Source: Terriglobia bacterium (GTDB taxonomy: Bacteria; Acidobacteriota; Terriglobia; Bryobacterales; Bryobacteraceae). From it: DNA of 64,000 nt. Positions 43,431-52,193 of the stretch are shown here, one piece after another (the first letter of the stretch is position 1; every line of letters starts with the position of its first letter). Below the pieces are notes generated by a model, which was given only the letters and a program-made list of their open reading frames with translations, was not told where the DNA came from and ran no database searches. A program made the position numbers and the translations under genes. The DNA lies in assembly GCA_020073305.1 (NCBI GenBank), contig JAIQFK010000006.1, positions 62,001-126,000 of the forward strand, read 5' to 3'.

Positions 43431-43750
43431 AGCGGCTGCTGGTCCGATGGTCAGACGCGGCATATCAGGATCTTCTCGAGATCACGGACTCTATCGGATC
43501 TGACTCCCCTGAAGTTGCGCGAAAGCTCGCGCGACAGATCGTGGCGAGGATCGCTGATTTGGGCCGGATGCCCGAGCGTGGCAGGATCGTGCCAGAGCTG
43601 CTGGAGCAGGGGATTTCGATGTACCGGCAGACCCTCGTTCCACCCTACCGCGTGATTTATCGGGTACGGTCGCGAGCGGTTTCGGTTGAGGTCATCGTCG
43701 ACTCCCGTCGAAATCTCGCCGATCTGCTGTCCCAACGCCTTCTGCGATAA
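43427..43750 (+). CDS. RelE/ParE-family toxin
   Basis: The 107-residue product starts at TTG, overlapping the antitoxin stop by four bases. The pattern is that of ParE/RelE toxins: VRWSDAAYQDLLEITDSI, then KLARQIVARIADLGRMPERGRIVPEL and PPYRVIYRVRSRAVSVEVIVDSRR. ParE members poison gyrase and RelE members cut mRNA in the ribosome; without a structure the choice is open, although YRVIYRV fits both. The pair is complete and looks intact. Confidence 0.88.
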   Translation: MKRLLVRWSDAAYQDLLEITDSIGSDSPEVARKLARQIVARIADLGRMPERGRIVPELLEQGISMYRQTLVPPYRVIYRVRSRAVSVEVIVDSRRNLADLLSQRLLR

Positions 43751-43833
43751 ACCAATAACGTGTAACACTCGTGACCTTTGCCCCGTTCCCGTATCAAATG
43801 ACGGTAAACTGGTGTTAAGTAAACGAGGCCATC

Positions 43834-45057
43834 TTGTCCCCTTCCAGTAGCTTAGCGGCTGAAGTCTGGATGGTAGGCGCTCTCTGCCTGCTATCGCTCG
43901 GTTGCAGCTCGCAATCTGCCCCTCCACCCACGATGCCGGCGGTTCCGGTAACGGTCGCTACCGCAGTCGAAAGGACCGTGCCTATCCAGTTGCGCCTCAT
44001 CGGCAACGTGGAATCGTACGCCTCCATCACCGTCAAAGCGCAGGTTGCCGGCGAACTCGTACGCATCCACTTCACCGAAGGCCAGGAAGTGCGAAAGGGC
44101 GACCTCCTGTTCGAGATCGATCGCCGCCCATACGAGCAGGCCTTGCATCAGGCCGAAGCCAATCTGAATCGCGATATCGCGCAGCAGCAACAGGCTGAAG
44201 CCAACCTCGCTCGCGACATCGCCCAGGCCGAAAACGCGCGCACGCAAGCCGCCCGGTACGCCAAACTGGCCACTGAGGGCGTGATTTCGAAGGAACAGAA
44301 CGACACCATGCGGACCTCCGCGCGCTCGGCCGACGAATCAACCCGCGCCGATCAAGCCGCCATCGAGAGTGCCCGCGCCGCGGTGCTTGCCGACAAGGCC
44401 GCTGTGGAGAAGGCGAAGCTCGACCGGGAGTACTGCGAAATCCATTCGCCCATTGACGGCCGCACGGGCAGTCTGCAGGTGAAGCAGGGCACGCTCATCA
44501 AGTCGAACGCGGATACGGCCATGGTCACCGTCAACCAGCTTTATCCCACCTATGTCACCTTCTCGGTACCCGAAGACCAGCTTGGCGCCATCCGCAAATC
44601 CATGGCCCAGGGGCCGCTCGCAGTCGAAGCGCATGTTCCCAGCGATCCCGGCGAGCCGGCACGAGGCCAGCTCTCGTTCATCGACAACACCGTTGACAGC
44701 GCCACCGGCTCCATCAAGCTGAAAGCCACGTTCTCCAACAAGGAACGCAAGCTGTGGCCCGGCCAGTTCGTCAATGTGGTGCTGACCATCGGCGCAGACT
44801 CTAATGCGACCGTGGTGCCCTCGGAAGCGGTGCAGAACGGGCAGCAGGGCCCGTTCGCGTTCGTGGTCAAGGCGGATCAAACGGTCGAGAACCGCGTCCT
44901 GACGGTAGGGCGAACCATCGGTCGCGAGACCGTCATCACCAAGGGAATTGCGCCGGGCGAAACCGTGGTCACCGACGGCCAGCTTCGTTTGATCCAGGGG
45001 TTCAAAGTCAATATCGTCACCAACGGCCCGGGCAAGGCCGGAGGAGCGTCCCAGTGA
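43834..45057 (+). CDS. RND efflux periplasmic adaptor (membrane fusion protein)
   Basis: The 407-residue product begins at TTG after a short purine-rich stretch. A signal peptide ends with the lipobox LSLGC near residue 24, so it should be a lipoprotein. Domains follow the MFP order: a lipoyl-like part (VKAQVAGELVRIHFTEGQEVRKGDLLFEI), a long coiled coil (residues about 105-210, rich in Ala, Glu and Gln with repeated EANLxRDIAQ), a second lipoyl half (CEIHSPIDGRTG), a barrel and a membrane-proximal domain. It bridges the inner-membrane pump and an outer-membrane channel not encoded here. The next gene overlaps by four bases. Confidence 0.92.
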   Translation: MSPSSSLAAEVWMVGALCLLSLGCSSQSAPPPTMPAVPVTVATAVERTVPIQLRLIGNVESYASITVKAQVAGELVRIHFTEGQEVRKGDLLFEIDRRPYEQALHQAEANLNRDIAQQQQAEANLARDIAQAENARTQAARYAKLATEGVISKEQNDTMRTSARSADESTRADQAAIESARAAVLADKAAVEKAKLDREYCEIHSPIDGRTGSLQVKQGTLIKSNADTAMVTVNQLYPTYVTFSVPEDQLGAIRKSMAQGPLAVEAHVPSDPGEPARGQLSFIDNTVDSATGSIKLKATFSNKERKLWPGQFVNVVLTIGADSNATVVPSEAVQNGQQGPFAFVVKADQTVENRVLTVGRTIGRETVITKGIAPGETVVTDGQLRLIQGFKVNIVTNGPGKAGGASQ

Positions 45058-48000
45058 GCATTTCGGAACTCTTCATCCGCCGCCCCATTGCGACCGTCCT
45101 GGTCACTGCGGCGATTCTGCTGTTCGGTATTGTGGCCTACCGCTCGCTGCCGGTGAACGACCTTCCCAACATCGACTACCCGACCATTCAGGTGACCGCC
45201 GTGCTGCCCGGCGCCAGCCCGGAGACCATGGCGTCCTCCGTGGCCACACCTCTCGAGCGCCAGTTCTCTACCATCGCGGGCATCGATACGATGAACTCCA
45301 GCAACGGCCTGGGCTTCACCAACATCACCGTTCAGTTCACGCTCAGCCGCAGCATCGATGCCGCCGCGCAGGACATTCAGGCGGCGATTTCGAAAGCTGC
45401 TCAGCAGTTACCGCCGAACATGCCCGCCCCGCCCTCTTATCAGAAGGTGAATCCGGCGGACCAGCCCATCATGTACGTGGCCGTCAGCTCGCCCACCTTG
45501 CCCCTCTACCAGGTCGACGAGTACGCCGAAACTATGATGGCCCAGCGCATCTCCATGGTCAGCGGCGTGGCGCAGGTGCAAGTGTACGGATCGAAGTACG
45601 CGGTGCGCGTGCAGCTCAATCCCGATGCCCTGGCAGCGCGCGGAATCGGAGTGGACGAAGTTCAGGCGGCGATTCAGCGGGCCAACGTCAACCTTCCCAC
45701 CGGAACGCTATACGGCAGCAAGCAGTCGTTTACCGTCCAGTCGAACGGCCAGCTTTTCAATGCCGCCGCCTTCCGGCCCGTAATTGTCGCGTATCGCAAC
45801 GGGAATCCGGTCCGCCTCGCCGAACTGGGCAACGTGATTGACAGCGTCGAGAACGATAAGTCCGTAGCGTGGTTCATGGACACACCGGCTGTCGTGCTCG
45901 CCATCCAGCGCCAGCCGGGCACCAACACCATCGAGGTCGTGAATGGCATCCGCCAGTTGCTACCCCAGTTCCGCTCCCAGATTCCCGCCTCGGTGAAGCT
46001 GACCATTCTCTACGATCGCTCCCTATCCATCCGCGAATCCATCGCCGACGTCAAATTCACGCTCTTCCTCACCGTTTGCCTCGTGGTGATGGTGATCTTC
46101 CTGTTTCTGCGAAATGTCTCGGCAACGGCCATCCCGAGCTTTGCGGTGCCCCTCGCCATCGTGGGGACGTTCGCAGCCATGTATCTGCTCGGCTACACGA
46201 TCGACAACCTCTCGTTGATGGCTCTCACCCTCTCGGTGGGCTTCGTGGTGGACGACGCCATCGTGATGCTGGAAAACATCGTCCGGCACATGGAACTGGG
46301 AAAGCCGCGCATGCTGGCCGCGCTGGTGGGCTCTCGCGAGATCGGCTTCACCATCGTCTCCATGACCCTCTCGCTGGTCGCCGTCTTCATTCCCGTGCTC
46401 TTCCTGGGTGGAATTGTGGGCCGCCTGCTTCACGAGTTCGCGGTCACCATCAGCGTGGCCATCCTGGTTTCCGGATTTGTGTCGCTTACCTTGACGCCGA
46501 TGCTGTGCAGCCGTTTCCTGAAGCCGCCGAAAGAGAAGCATGGCCGCATCTATACCGCCTTCGAACGGTTCTTTACGGGCATGACGCACTTCTACGACCG
46601 CACGCTCCGCATCGTGATGCGCCACCGCCTGGCCACGGTGACCTTCTCATTCGTCCTGTTAGTTGCTACCGGATACCTGTTCTACATTCTGCCCAAGGGC
46701 TTCATTCCCAGCTATGACGCCGGCAGGTTGTTCGGCCTCACCATGGCGGCTCAGGATATTTCCTTCGACTCCATGGTTGAGCACCAGCAGGCGTTCAAGC
46801 GAATTCTGCTTAAAGAACCCGCCATTGAGACGATGATGTCCGCCGCCGGCGGCGGGTTCGGCCAGGCCGGCAACACGGGCTTCTTCTTCATCTCCCTAAA
46901 GCCCCGCTCCCAGCGCAGTGAGTCTGTGGATCAGTTCATTGCCCGCATGCGCGGCAAGCTGCTTGGCGTCCCCGGCATTCTGGCTTTCATGCAGAACCCG
47001 CCGCCCATTCAGATCGGCGGCCAGTTCACCCGTGCTCCGTATCAGCTCACCCTGCAAGGCACCGACACGCAGGAAATGTACCGCTGGTCGCCGCGCATCG
47101 AAGCCGCCATGCGCCAGCTTCCCGGCTTCACCGACGTCAACACCGACTTGCAGATCGCCAGTCCCCAGGTCTATGTGGACATCAACCGCGACAAAGCTCT
47201 GGCCCTCGGGGTCTCGCCGCAGCAGGTGCAGGATGCGCTCTATACCGCTTACGGCGCCCGGCAGGTTTCCATCATCTACACACCCGCCAACGAATACCGT
47301 GTGATTACCGAGGTCGAGCCGCAATATCAGCGCACCCCCGAAGCGCTGTCCAAGCTCTACATCCGCTCCTCCGGCGGCCAACTGGTCGCCCTCGATACCG
47401 TGGCGAAGTTGGTGCGCACCGTCGGCACCCTCACCATCAATCACTGGGGACAGTTGCCCGCCGTGACCGTCTCATTCAACCTGGTGCCGGGTGTGGCCCT
47501 CGGCGATGCGGCCAATGCTGTAGAGGACATGCTCCACAACAAACTCCACATGCCCGCTACCCTGACCACCAGCTTCCACGGCACCGTGGAGGCCTTCCAG
47601 AATTCGTTCCGCGGGTTGACCATCCTTCTCGTCGTTGCCGTACTCGTCATCTACATCGTGCTTGGCATCCTCTACGAAAGCCTGATTCACCCGCTGACCA
47701 TTCTTTCGGGTCTGCCTTCGGCCATGCTCGGCGCGCTGCTGACGCTCAAGATTTTCCACCTGGAAATCGACCTTTACGCGTTTGTCGGTCTCATCATGCT
47801 GTTCGGCATCGTCAAGAAGAACGCCATCATGATGATCGACTTCGCCCTCGAAGCGCAGCGCAAGGAAGGCAAGGAGCCGTTCGAAGCGATCTACGAGGGC
47901 TGCCTGCTTCGCTTCCGGCCCATTATGATGACCACGCTCGCCGCCCTGTTCGGAACGCTGCCCATCGCCCTCGGCGCCGGCGCGGGAGCCGAATCGCGCC

Positions 48001-48170
48001 GCCCGCTCGGCCTGGCCGTCGTCGGCGGCCTGCTGGTTTCTCAGACTCTCACGCTCTACATCACGCCCGTGATTTATCTCTACATGGAATCGTTCCAAGG
48101 CTGGCTGCGCCGCCATCGCGGCCGTCCAACGCCCATGGGGGAGGAAGAGCCGGAGACGGTCCTGGGGTAG
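45054..48170 (+). CDS. RND multidrug efflux pump, MdtB/AcrB type
   Basis: The 1,038-residue product starts at GTG overlapping the adaptor stop. It opens with FIRRPIATVLVTAAILLFGI and has NDLPNIDYPTIQV and then a TMASSVATPLE segment. Twelve transmembrane helices are arranged in two sets of six. Helix 4 contains LSVGFVVDDAIVMLENI with the proton-relay Asp pair, and the second half has LFGIVKKNAIMMIDFALEA with the relay Lys. The KKNAIMMIDF form is typical of the MdtB/MdtC branch. It exports drugs or bile-salt-like compounds using protons. The outer-membrane factor must be encoded elsewhere. Confidence 0.94.
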   Translation: MSISELFIRRPIATVLVTAAILLFGIVAYRSLPVNDLPNIDYPTIQVTAVLPGASPETMASSVATPLERQFSTIAGIDTMNSSNGLGFTNITVQFTLSRSIDAAAQDIQAAISKAAQQLPPNMPAPPSYQKVNPADQPIMYVAVSSPTLPLYQVDEYAETMMAQRISMVSGVAQVQVYGSKYAVRVQLNPDALAARGIGVDEVQAAIQRANVNLPTGTLYGSKQSFTVQSNGQLFNAAAFRPVIVAYRNGNPVRLAELGNVIDSVENDKSVAWFMDTPAVVLAIQRQPGTNTIEVVNGIRQLLPQFRSQIPASVKLTILYDRSLSIRESIADVKFTLFLTVCLVVMVIFLFLRNVSATAIPSFAVPLAIVGTFAAMYLLGYTIDNLSLMALTLSVGFVVDDAIVMLENIVRHMELGKPRMLAALVGSREIGFTIVSMTLSLVAVFIPVLFLGGIVGRLLHEFAVTISVAILVSGFVSLTLTPMLCSRFLKPPKEKHGRIYTAFERFFTGMTHFYDRTLRIVMRHRLATVTFSFVLLVATGYLFYILPKGFIPSYDAGRLFGLTMAAQDISFDSMVEHQQAFKRILLKEPAIETMMSAAGGGFGQAGNTGFFFISLKPRSQRSESVDQFIARMRGKLLGVPGILAFMQNPPPIQIGGQFTRAPYQLTLQGTDTQEMYRWSPRIEAAMRQLPGFTDVNTDLQIASPQVYVDINRDKALALGVSPQQVQDALYTAYGARQVSIIYTPANEYRVITEVEPQYQRTPEALSKLYIRSSGGQLVALDTVAKLVRTVGTLTINHWGQLPAVTVSFNLVPGVALGDAANAVEDMLHNKLHMPATLTTSFHGTVEAFQNSFRGLTILLVVAVLVIYIVLGILYESLIHPLTILSGLPSAMLGALLTLKIFHLEIDLYAFVGLIMLFGIVKKNAIMMIDFALEAQRKEGKEPFEAIYEGCLLRFRPIMMTTLAALFGTLPIALGAGAGAESRRPLGLAVVGGLLVSQTLTLYITPVIYLYMESFQGWLRRHRGRPTPMGEEEPETVLG

Positions 48171-48228
48171 ACCTCACACCAACTGGGTCGCGGTGAAAAA
48201 TCAGTCAACCCGTCTGGACCTACGACCG

Positions 48229-48858
48229 TCACTTCGATCTCATACCCGCGGTTCGCTGGAACTGAGCTGCTTTGCCTGCCAGTTCTCGAATCTCCCCATA
48301 CCGGAAACACCCCGCCGCGTGATCGTTCACCATGCCCGTTGCCTGCATGAACGCATAACAGATGGTCGAACCCACGAATTTGAAACCGCGCTGAGAAAGA
48401 TCCTTGCTCATGGCGTCCGACTCCGCCGTTCGCGCGGGTACTTCAGCGGACGTACGCCAGCCATTCTGAAGCGGCCGCCCACCCACGAACTGCCAGATGT
48501 ACGCGTCAAAACTCCCGAACTCTTTCTGTACCTGAAGAAACGCCTTCGCATTCTGAATGGCCGCGTGGATCTTCAACCGGTTGCGCACGATCTCCGCATT
48601 CCCGAGCAGTTGTCTGATTTTCCGCGCATCATAGCGCGCCACGCGCCGTGCGTCGAAGTTGTCGAATGTGCGCCGGTAACCCGCCCGCTTGTTCAAGATT
48701 GTCGACCAGCTCAAGCCCGCTTGCGCGCCTTCCAGGATCACGAACTCAAACAAAGCCCGGTCGTCGTGCAGCGGAACCCCCCACTCGGTGTCGTGGTAAA
48801 GGATGTTCGGCTCGGTTTTCGCCCATTCACAGCGGCGTTTCTCAGAATCGCCCGGCAG
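48229..48858 (-). CDS. tag: 3-methyladenine DNA glycosylase I, probable CTG start
   Basis: The glycosylase removes 3-methyladenine from alkylated DNA. The product aligns with Tag along its whole length only if translation begins upstream of the TTG at 48753. In that frame the bases encode CEWAKTEPNILYHDTEWGVP, the expected N-terminal motif, with zinc ligands Cys and His. The matching HAAGC pair lies near the C-terminus. No ATG, GTG or TTG precedes the Cys in frame. The only plausible start is CTG at 48858, nine bases after a GGAGG sequence that overlaps the stop of the upstream gene. This gives 209 residues. Alternatively the start codon has mutated and the gene is weakly expressed. Confidence 0.8.
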   Translation of the reverse strand: MPGDSEKRRCEWAKTEPNILYHDTEWGVPLHDDRALFEFVILEGAQAGLSWSTILNKRAGYRRTFDNFDARRVARYDARKIRQLLGNAEIVRNRLKIHAAIQNAKAFLQVQKEFGSFDAYIWQFVGGRPLQNGWRTSAEVPARTAESDAMSKDLSQRGFKFVGSTICYAFMQATGMVNDHAAGCFRYGEIRELAGKAAQFQRTAGMRSK

Positions 48859-48871
48859 GGAATCGAACCTC

Positions 48872-49588
48872 CTACTTCTTCTCTTCCCGGGGTTCCTGCG
48901 GCCGCTTGAAGGTGAGTGGAAACGTTGCCCCGCCTTGCGTCCAGTGCCCCACTAGCGCTCCCTCCATCAGGTCTCCGTCGTAGGTTGCGCCAATCGTCTT
49001 CAATTCCAGCGTCAGGTTCGACCCTTTTTGCGTGATTGTCGTAATCGGAATTTCGCCTCCGTCCTGATCGACGCTGATGATGCTACCGCTGGCGGTGCCG
49101 TCGTTCTGGTTGATCATCTTGAGCTTCAGTCGAAGCTTGTTCCCGTTCACATCCAGGGCCCCTTCCCATGAGCCTTCGGTCTCTTTCGAAACCGCCGTGC
49201 TTTTCGCCGGCGTTTCAATGACCGCTTCCCCCGTCCTCTTCAGCGAAAAGGTCAGGTCATTGCCGCCTTGCGTGAAAGCGCCCGAAATCGTTTTCCCGTC
49301 CGCGGAAACCTTGCCATCGAACTTCGGATCCCCTGGCACACCGTTCATCGCGAACGTGACCGAGTTCCCTTTGACGACAATGCCCGAGAGCGGGAATCCC
49401 TTGAGGTGCTGCGGCGATATGTCGATGCTTCCTTGCCAAGCGCCGCTGGAATTTTGCGCCAGATCCACGTGGATCTCCAGGTCCTGCTGCGGCCTCTGGA
49501 TGGCTCCTTCCCAGTGACCCGATTGCGCTCTTCCCGCCGGCAACCCCAACAGGCATGTGGCAACCATCGTGAGCAGCCAGAACTTCAT
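48872..49588 (-). CDS. Secreted protein with two internal repeats, unknown function
   Basis: From the ATG at 49588 the product is 238 residues with a signal peptide (MKFWLLTMVATCLLGLPAGR). Two similar beta-rich units follow. The first (residues about 25-120) begins GHWEGAI and contains GKTISGAFTQGGNDLTFSLKR. The second (about 140-230) begins GSWEGALDVNGNKLRLKLKM and contains MEGALVGHWTQGGATFPLTFKR. Each recalls the lipocalin-like domain often seen in acidobacterial exported hydrolases, where it stands before an alpha/beta hydrolase; here it stands alone. The stop lies 13 bases before the tag start and carries its ribosome-binding site. Confidence 0.7.
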   Translation of the reverse strand: MKFWLLTMVATCLLGLPAGRAQSGHWEGAIQRPQQDLEIHVDLAQNSSGAWQGSIDISPQHLKGFPLSGIVVKGNSVTFAMNGVPGDPKFDGKVSADGKTISGAFTQGGNDLTFSLKRTGEAVIETPAKSTAVSKETEGSWEGALDVNGNKLRLKLKMINQNDGTASGSIISVDQDGGEIPITTITQKGSNLTLELKTIGATYDGDLMEGALVGHWTQGGATFPLTFKRPQEPREEKK

Positions 49589-49647
49589 TCGGCCTCCTGA
49601 ATGCAAGCTCCAGCATATATGGGATCTGGTTCAGCGGTCTACACGCC

Positions 49648-50265
49648 TTACAACAGGATCAGCCCTTGCCGCATGCCGATGGCTACCGCTTCCGCCCGGC
49701 TGGACGCGTTGAGCTTGGTGAAGATCGAAGCGATGTGAAATTTCACCGTGTGTTCGGAAATGCCCAGGCGAAACGCGATGTTCTTGTTGGCAAGACCTTC
49801 CGCCAGCATTCGCAATACCTCGATCTCGCGAGCCGTGAGTGCGCCATCCAGCTCTCCGGGCGATCTTCCAACGGGCTCCATCCGTTGCAGCGCAGCTAAA
49901 GTGTCCGGATGCAAAACCACCAGCCCCTGCGCGGCTGCCTCGATGGCGGCAACGATCTCCTCGGCGGAAGCTCGGCGAGGCAGCGCTGCCCGAAGCCCGG
50001 AACCGAGCCCCGCGGCGATGGTCGCGATCTCCTCATCCTCCGCAAGTAACACAAAGGCCGGGCCTGACTGGAACAGCGGTTCGAACGTTCCCTCCTGCCC
50101 GCGGCGTGATTCCACCAGCACCACGTCCGGCTCAAGTTCGCGGATTTGCTCGGGGAGATCGTCCGGGTGCACGCCGCCGGCTATGGAGAGGGACGGTGTC
50201 TGTCGAATCAAAGCCTCCAGGCCGGCACGGACCACCGCCGAATCCGCGGCTACCAGAACTTTCAC
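49648..50265 (-). CDS. LuxR/NarL-type regulator with degenerate receiver domain
   Basis: From the GTG at 50265, which shares one base with the stop of the upstream protease gene, the product is 205 residues. The N-terminal half is receiver-like (VKVLVAADSAVVRAGLEALI, then ELEPDVVLVESRRG). The phosphoacceptor Asp is replaced by Glu-Ser in VLVES, the N-terminal Asp pair is reduced to Ala-Asp, and the conserved Lys is replaced in ALPRRAS. The C-terminal half is an intact LuxR helix-turn-helix: LTAREIEVLRMLAEGLANKN, then ISEHTVKFHIASIFTKLNAS. It probably acts without phosphorylation, perhaps sensing a protein or ligand. It forms one operon with two HtrA-like genes. Confidence 0.85.
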   Translation of the reverse strand: MKVLVAADSAVVRAGLEALIRQTPSLSIAGGVHPDDLPEQIRELEPDVVLVESRRGQEGTFEPLFQSGPAFVLLAEDEEIATIAAGLGSGLRAALPRRASAEEIVAAIEAAAQGLVVLHPDTLAALQRMEPVGRSPGELDGALTAREIEVLRMLAEGLANKNIAFRLGISEHTVKFHIASIFTKLNASSRAEAVAIGMRQGLILL

Positions 50266-51095
50266 TACCCCACGGCCGCTCCCACGGCCGGATGCTCGAA
50301 ATAAACCTCGCAAGTCACGGCCCGGCCACCACGCAATACGTCGAGTGGCACCGCGCCTTCGCCCGCCTCGAGCGCGAGAGCCAGGTCAAAGGGCGCTTGA
50401 AACGGCCGGCCCGCCGCTCCGGTGAGGATGTCGCCCACCTTCAGTCCGGCCGTCTGTGCAGGACCTTCCGCTTCCAGCTCCACGATCAACAATCCGAACT
50501 GCGGCATGTTCACCGGCTCAACCGTCACGCCCAGCCGCCGCGCCCGCCTGCCGCGGCGCGCAACAAATCGCTCCACGATGTTGCTCGGTATCGCCATGGC
50601 TAGGCCGTTCGCCACCATCGTATTGATCCCGATGATCCGCCCGCGTGCATCCGCCATCGGGCCGCCCGAGTTCCCCGGCGCGAGCCGGAGATCTGCCTCG
50701 ATCCACCGGCGGGCCGAGTTGGCATGGATCACCCCCACCGTGACCGTGCCAGCATAGCCGTAAGGGCTTCCTGCTGCCAGAACGATTTCGCCGACGCGCA
50801 GCGCATCCGAATTGCCGGCCTCGGCTGCGGGAAGGCCTCGAACATCTGCCTGGAGCAGCGCGAGGTCAAGCTGCGCATCGCGTGCCGCAACCGTGGCGCG
50901 CGCCACCCGGCCATCTGCAAGTTGTATCCGTCCGGTCGCCCGGCGCGCGACGTGTGCATTTGTGATCACCAGGCCATCTTCGCGCCAGATCACACCCGAG
51001 CCGCCGCCTCCTCGGGAACCCTCGACCTGAACCGTCGAACGCCGCAGCCGGTCGGCCGTCGCGTTGAAGTCTTCCATCACGGACGCAAACATCAT
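50265..51095 (-). CDS. HtrA-like serine protease without signal peptide, second of two
   Basis: The 276-residue product has a trypsin-like domain with the triad His in VITNAHVARR, Asp in AQLDLALLQAD and Ser in LAPGNSGGPMADARG, and one PDZ domain at the C-terminus (AEGPAQTAGLKVGDILTG). Unlike ordinary HtrA there is no signal peptide or membrane helix, so it should remain in the cytoplasm. It starts inside the stop of the first protease (ATGA overlap) and ends inside the start of the LuxR gene. A shorter start at the second Met is possible. Confidence 0.85.
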   Translation of the reverse strand: MMFASVMEDFNATADRLRRSTVQVEGSRGGGGSGVIWREDGLVITNAHVARRATGRIQLADGRVARATVAARDAQLDLALLQADVRGLPAAEAGNSDALRVGEIVLAAGSPYGYAGTVTVGVIHANSARRWIEADLRLAPGNSGGPMADARGRIIGINTMVANGLAMAIPSNIVERFVARRGRRARRLGVTVEPVNMPQFGLLIVELEAEGPAQTAGLKVGDILTGAAGRPFQAPFDLALALEAGEGAVPLDVLRGGRAVTCEVYFEHPAVGAAVG

Positions 51096-51970
51096 TCCTC
51101 TCCCCTGGGGCGCTCCCCCACCTGGATCTTGACTTCTAGATCCACGCCACCGCGCACGATCGCGGCCTTCAGGGTTTTGCCCACGCTGTCCCCGCCCAAA
51201 TGCCCGTGCACATCATCGTTGTCGGCAACTGGCCCCCCGTCAAGTTCCAGCAGCACATCTCCGATGAGCAGGCCCGAGCGGCCCGCCGGACCCTCCGGCT
51301 GCACATGGATCACGATGAGACCACTCCGTCCATCGGGCAGTCGGACCGGATGCATGCCGATTCCCAGGTAACCTCGCGCCACCCGCCCTTTTTCCAGCAG
51401 ATCTTTGATAACGCGATTCGCCGTCGGCACCGGAATCGCCACCGCCATGAAACGCGAGAGCCCGGAAGTGTTGATGCCGACGACCCGGCCCTCCGAATCC
51501 ACCAGCGGCCCACCCGAAAAGCCCGGATAGATCGCGACATCCAGGCGCACGAGCTGGTCCACCTGGCCGGAGCGCCACGTCTTCCACGGGCCGCCAACCC
51601 CGCTGACGAAACCCAGACTGGCGCTGACACCTTTCTCGCTCGCGCGTCCAAGAGCCAGCACCAGGTGTCCTACTTTCAAACTCGCGGTATCACCTAACTC
51701 CGCCGCTCCGGCGGCATCCACTTTCAGAACTGCCAGGTCGGTACCGGCATCCCGGCCCGCCAGCGTGGCTGGAACGTTGCGGCCGTCCGGCAAGGTGACG
51801 GTAATCTCCTCGTCCCTCTTCAGCGTGTGCTCCGCGGTGACCACCACGTTCGGCTGCCAAAGCACTCCGCTCGACGGAATGTGCTGCCGTCCATGAACCG
51901 ACACCACCGCCCGGCTGGCCCGCTCGGCGGCGGCTGCAAGATCGTTCGATAACGCAGATAACGTACTCAT
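51092..51970 (-). CDS. HtrA-like serine protease without signal peptide, first of two
   Basis: From the ATG at 51970 the product is 292 residues. The trypsin-like core keeps His in VVVTAEHTLKRDE, Asp in DAGTDLAVLKVD and Ser in IYPGFSGGPLVDSEGRVVG, and a PDZ domain follows (EGPAGRSGLLIGDVLLEL). The loop before the Ser reads PGF instead of the usual PGN. The N-terminus (MSTLSALSNDLAAAAERAS) is not a signal peptide. The frame stays open 100 codons further upstream, but that stretch is Arg/Pro-rich, lies in the divergent promoter region and looks non-coding. It heads the three-gene protease/regulator operon. Confidence 0.85.
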   Translation of the reverse strand: MSTLSALSNDLAAAAERASRAVVSVHGRQHIPSSGVLWQPNVVVTAEHTLKRDEEITVTLPDGRNVPATLAGRDAGTDLAVLKVDAAGAAELGDTASLKVGHLVLALGRASEKGVSASLGFVSGVGGPWKTWRSGQVDQLVRLDVAIYPGFSGGPLVDSEGRVVGINTSGLSRFMAVAIPVPTANRVIKDLLEKGRVARGYLGIGMHPVRLPDGRSGLIVIHVQPEGPAGRSGLLIGDVLLELDGGPVADNDDVHGHLGGDSVGKTLKAAIVRGGVDLEVKIQVGERPRGEE

Positions 51971-52064
51971 GCCTTCAGGTTGCCTGATCCTGGGTGCTCG
52001 CAACACCGGACAAACGGCTAGTCGCAACCTGCCAAAACGGCCAGGGGCTGCCGTCGCGCCCCTA

Positions 52065-52090
52065 GCTGAGCCGCGACGGAACGGAGCGGT
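52065..52090. repeat. Half copy of the palindromic intergenic element
   Basis: GCTGAGCCGCGACGGAACGG continues with AGCGGT and matches the right arm of the element at 25811-25835 (same start CTGAGCCGCGAC, same end AGCGGT). The left arm is not seen. It lies in the divergent region before the protease operon. Confidence 0.4.
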
Positions 52091-52180
52091 GTTCAGCCCC
52101 ACAACTTCCAGATGCCGCGACGCAACAAAGGATTCCTGAGCGCCCCCATCGCTCGTTGGACTATGGCACACCGTCGCCGG

Positions 52181-52186
52181 TATAGT
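52181..52186 (+). promoter_or_regulatory. -10 box, possible leaderless promoter of the 52194 gene
   Basis: TATAGT at 52181-52186 is followed by seven bases and the GTG start at 52194. TTGGAC at 52156-52161 is a possible -35, although the 19-base spacer is long. No Shine-Dalgarno sequence is present, so a message would start about at the GTG. Confidence 0.45.
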
Positions 52187-52193
52187 TGAGACG

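Noticed and set aside
48840-48872. tRNA-like T-arm sequence GGTTCGATTCCCTGCCGGGC on the minus strand
   Set aside because: The flanking bases do not form a T-stem, and no D-arm, anticodon arm or acceptor partner exists; the upstream bases encode the end of a protein.
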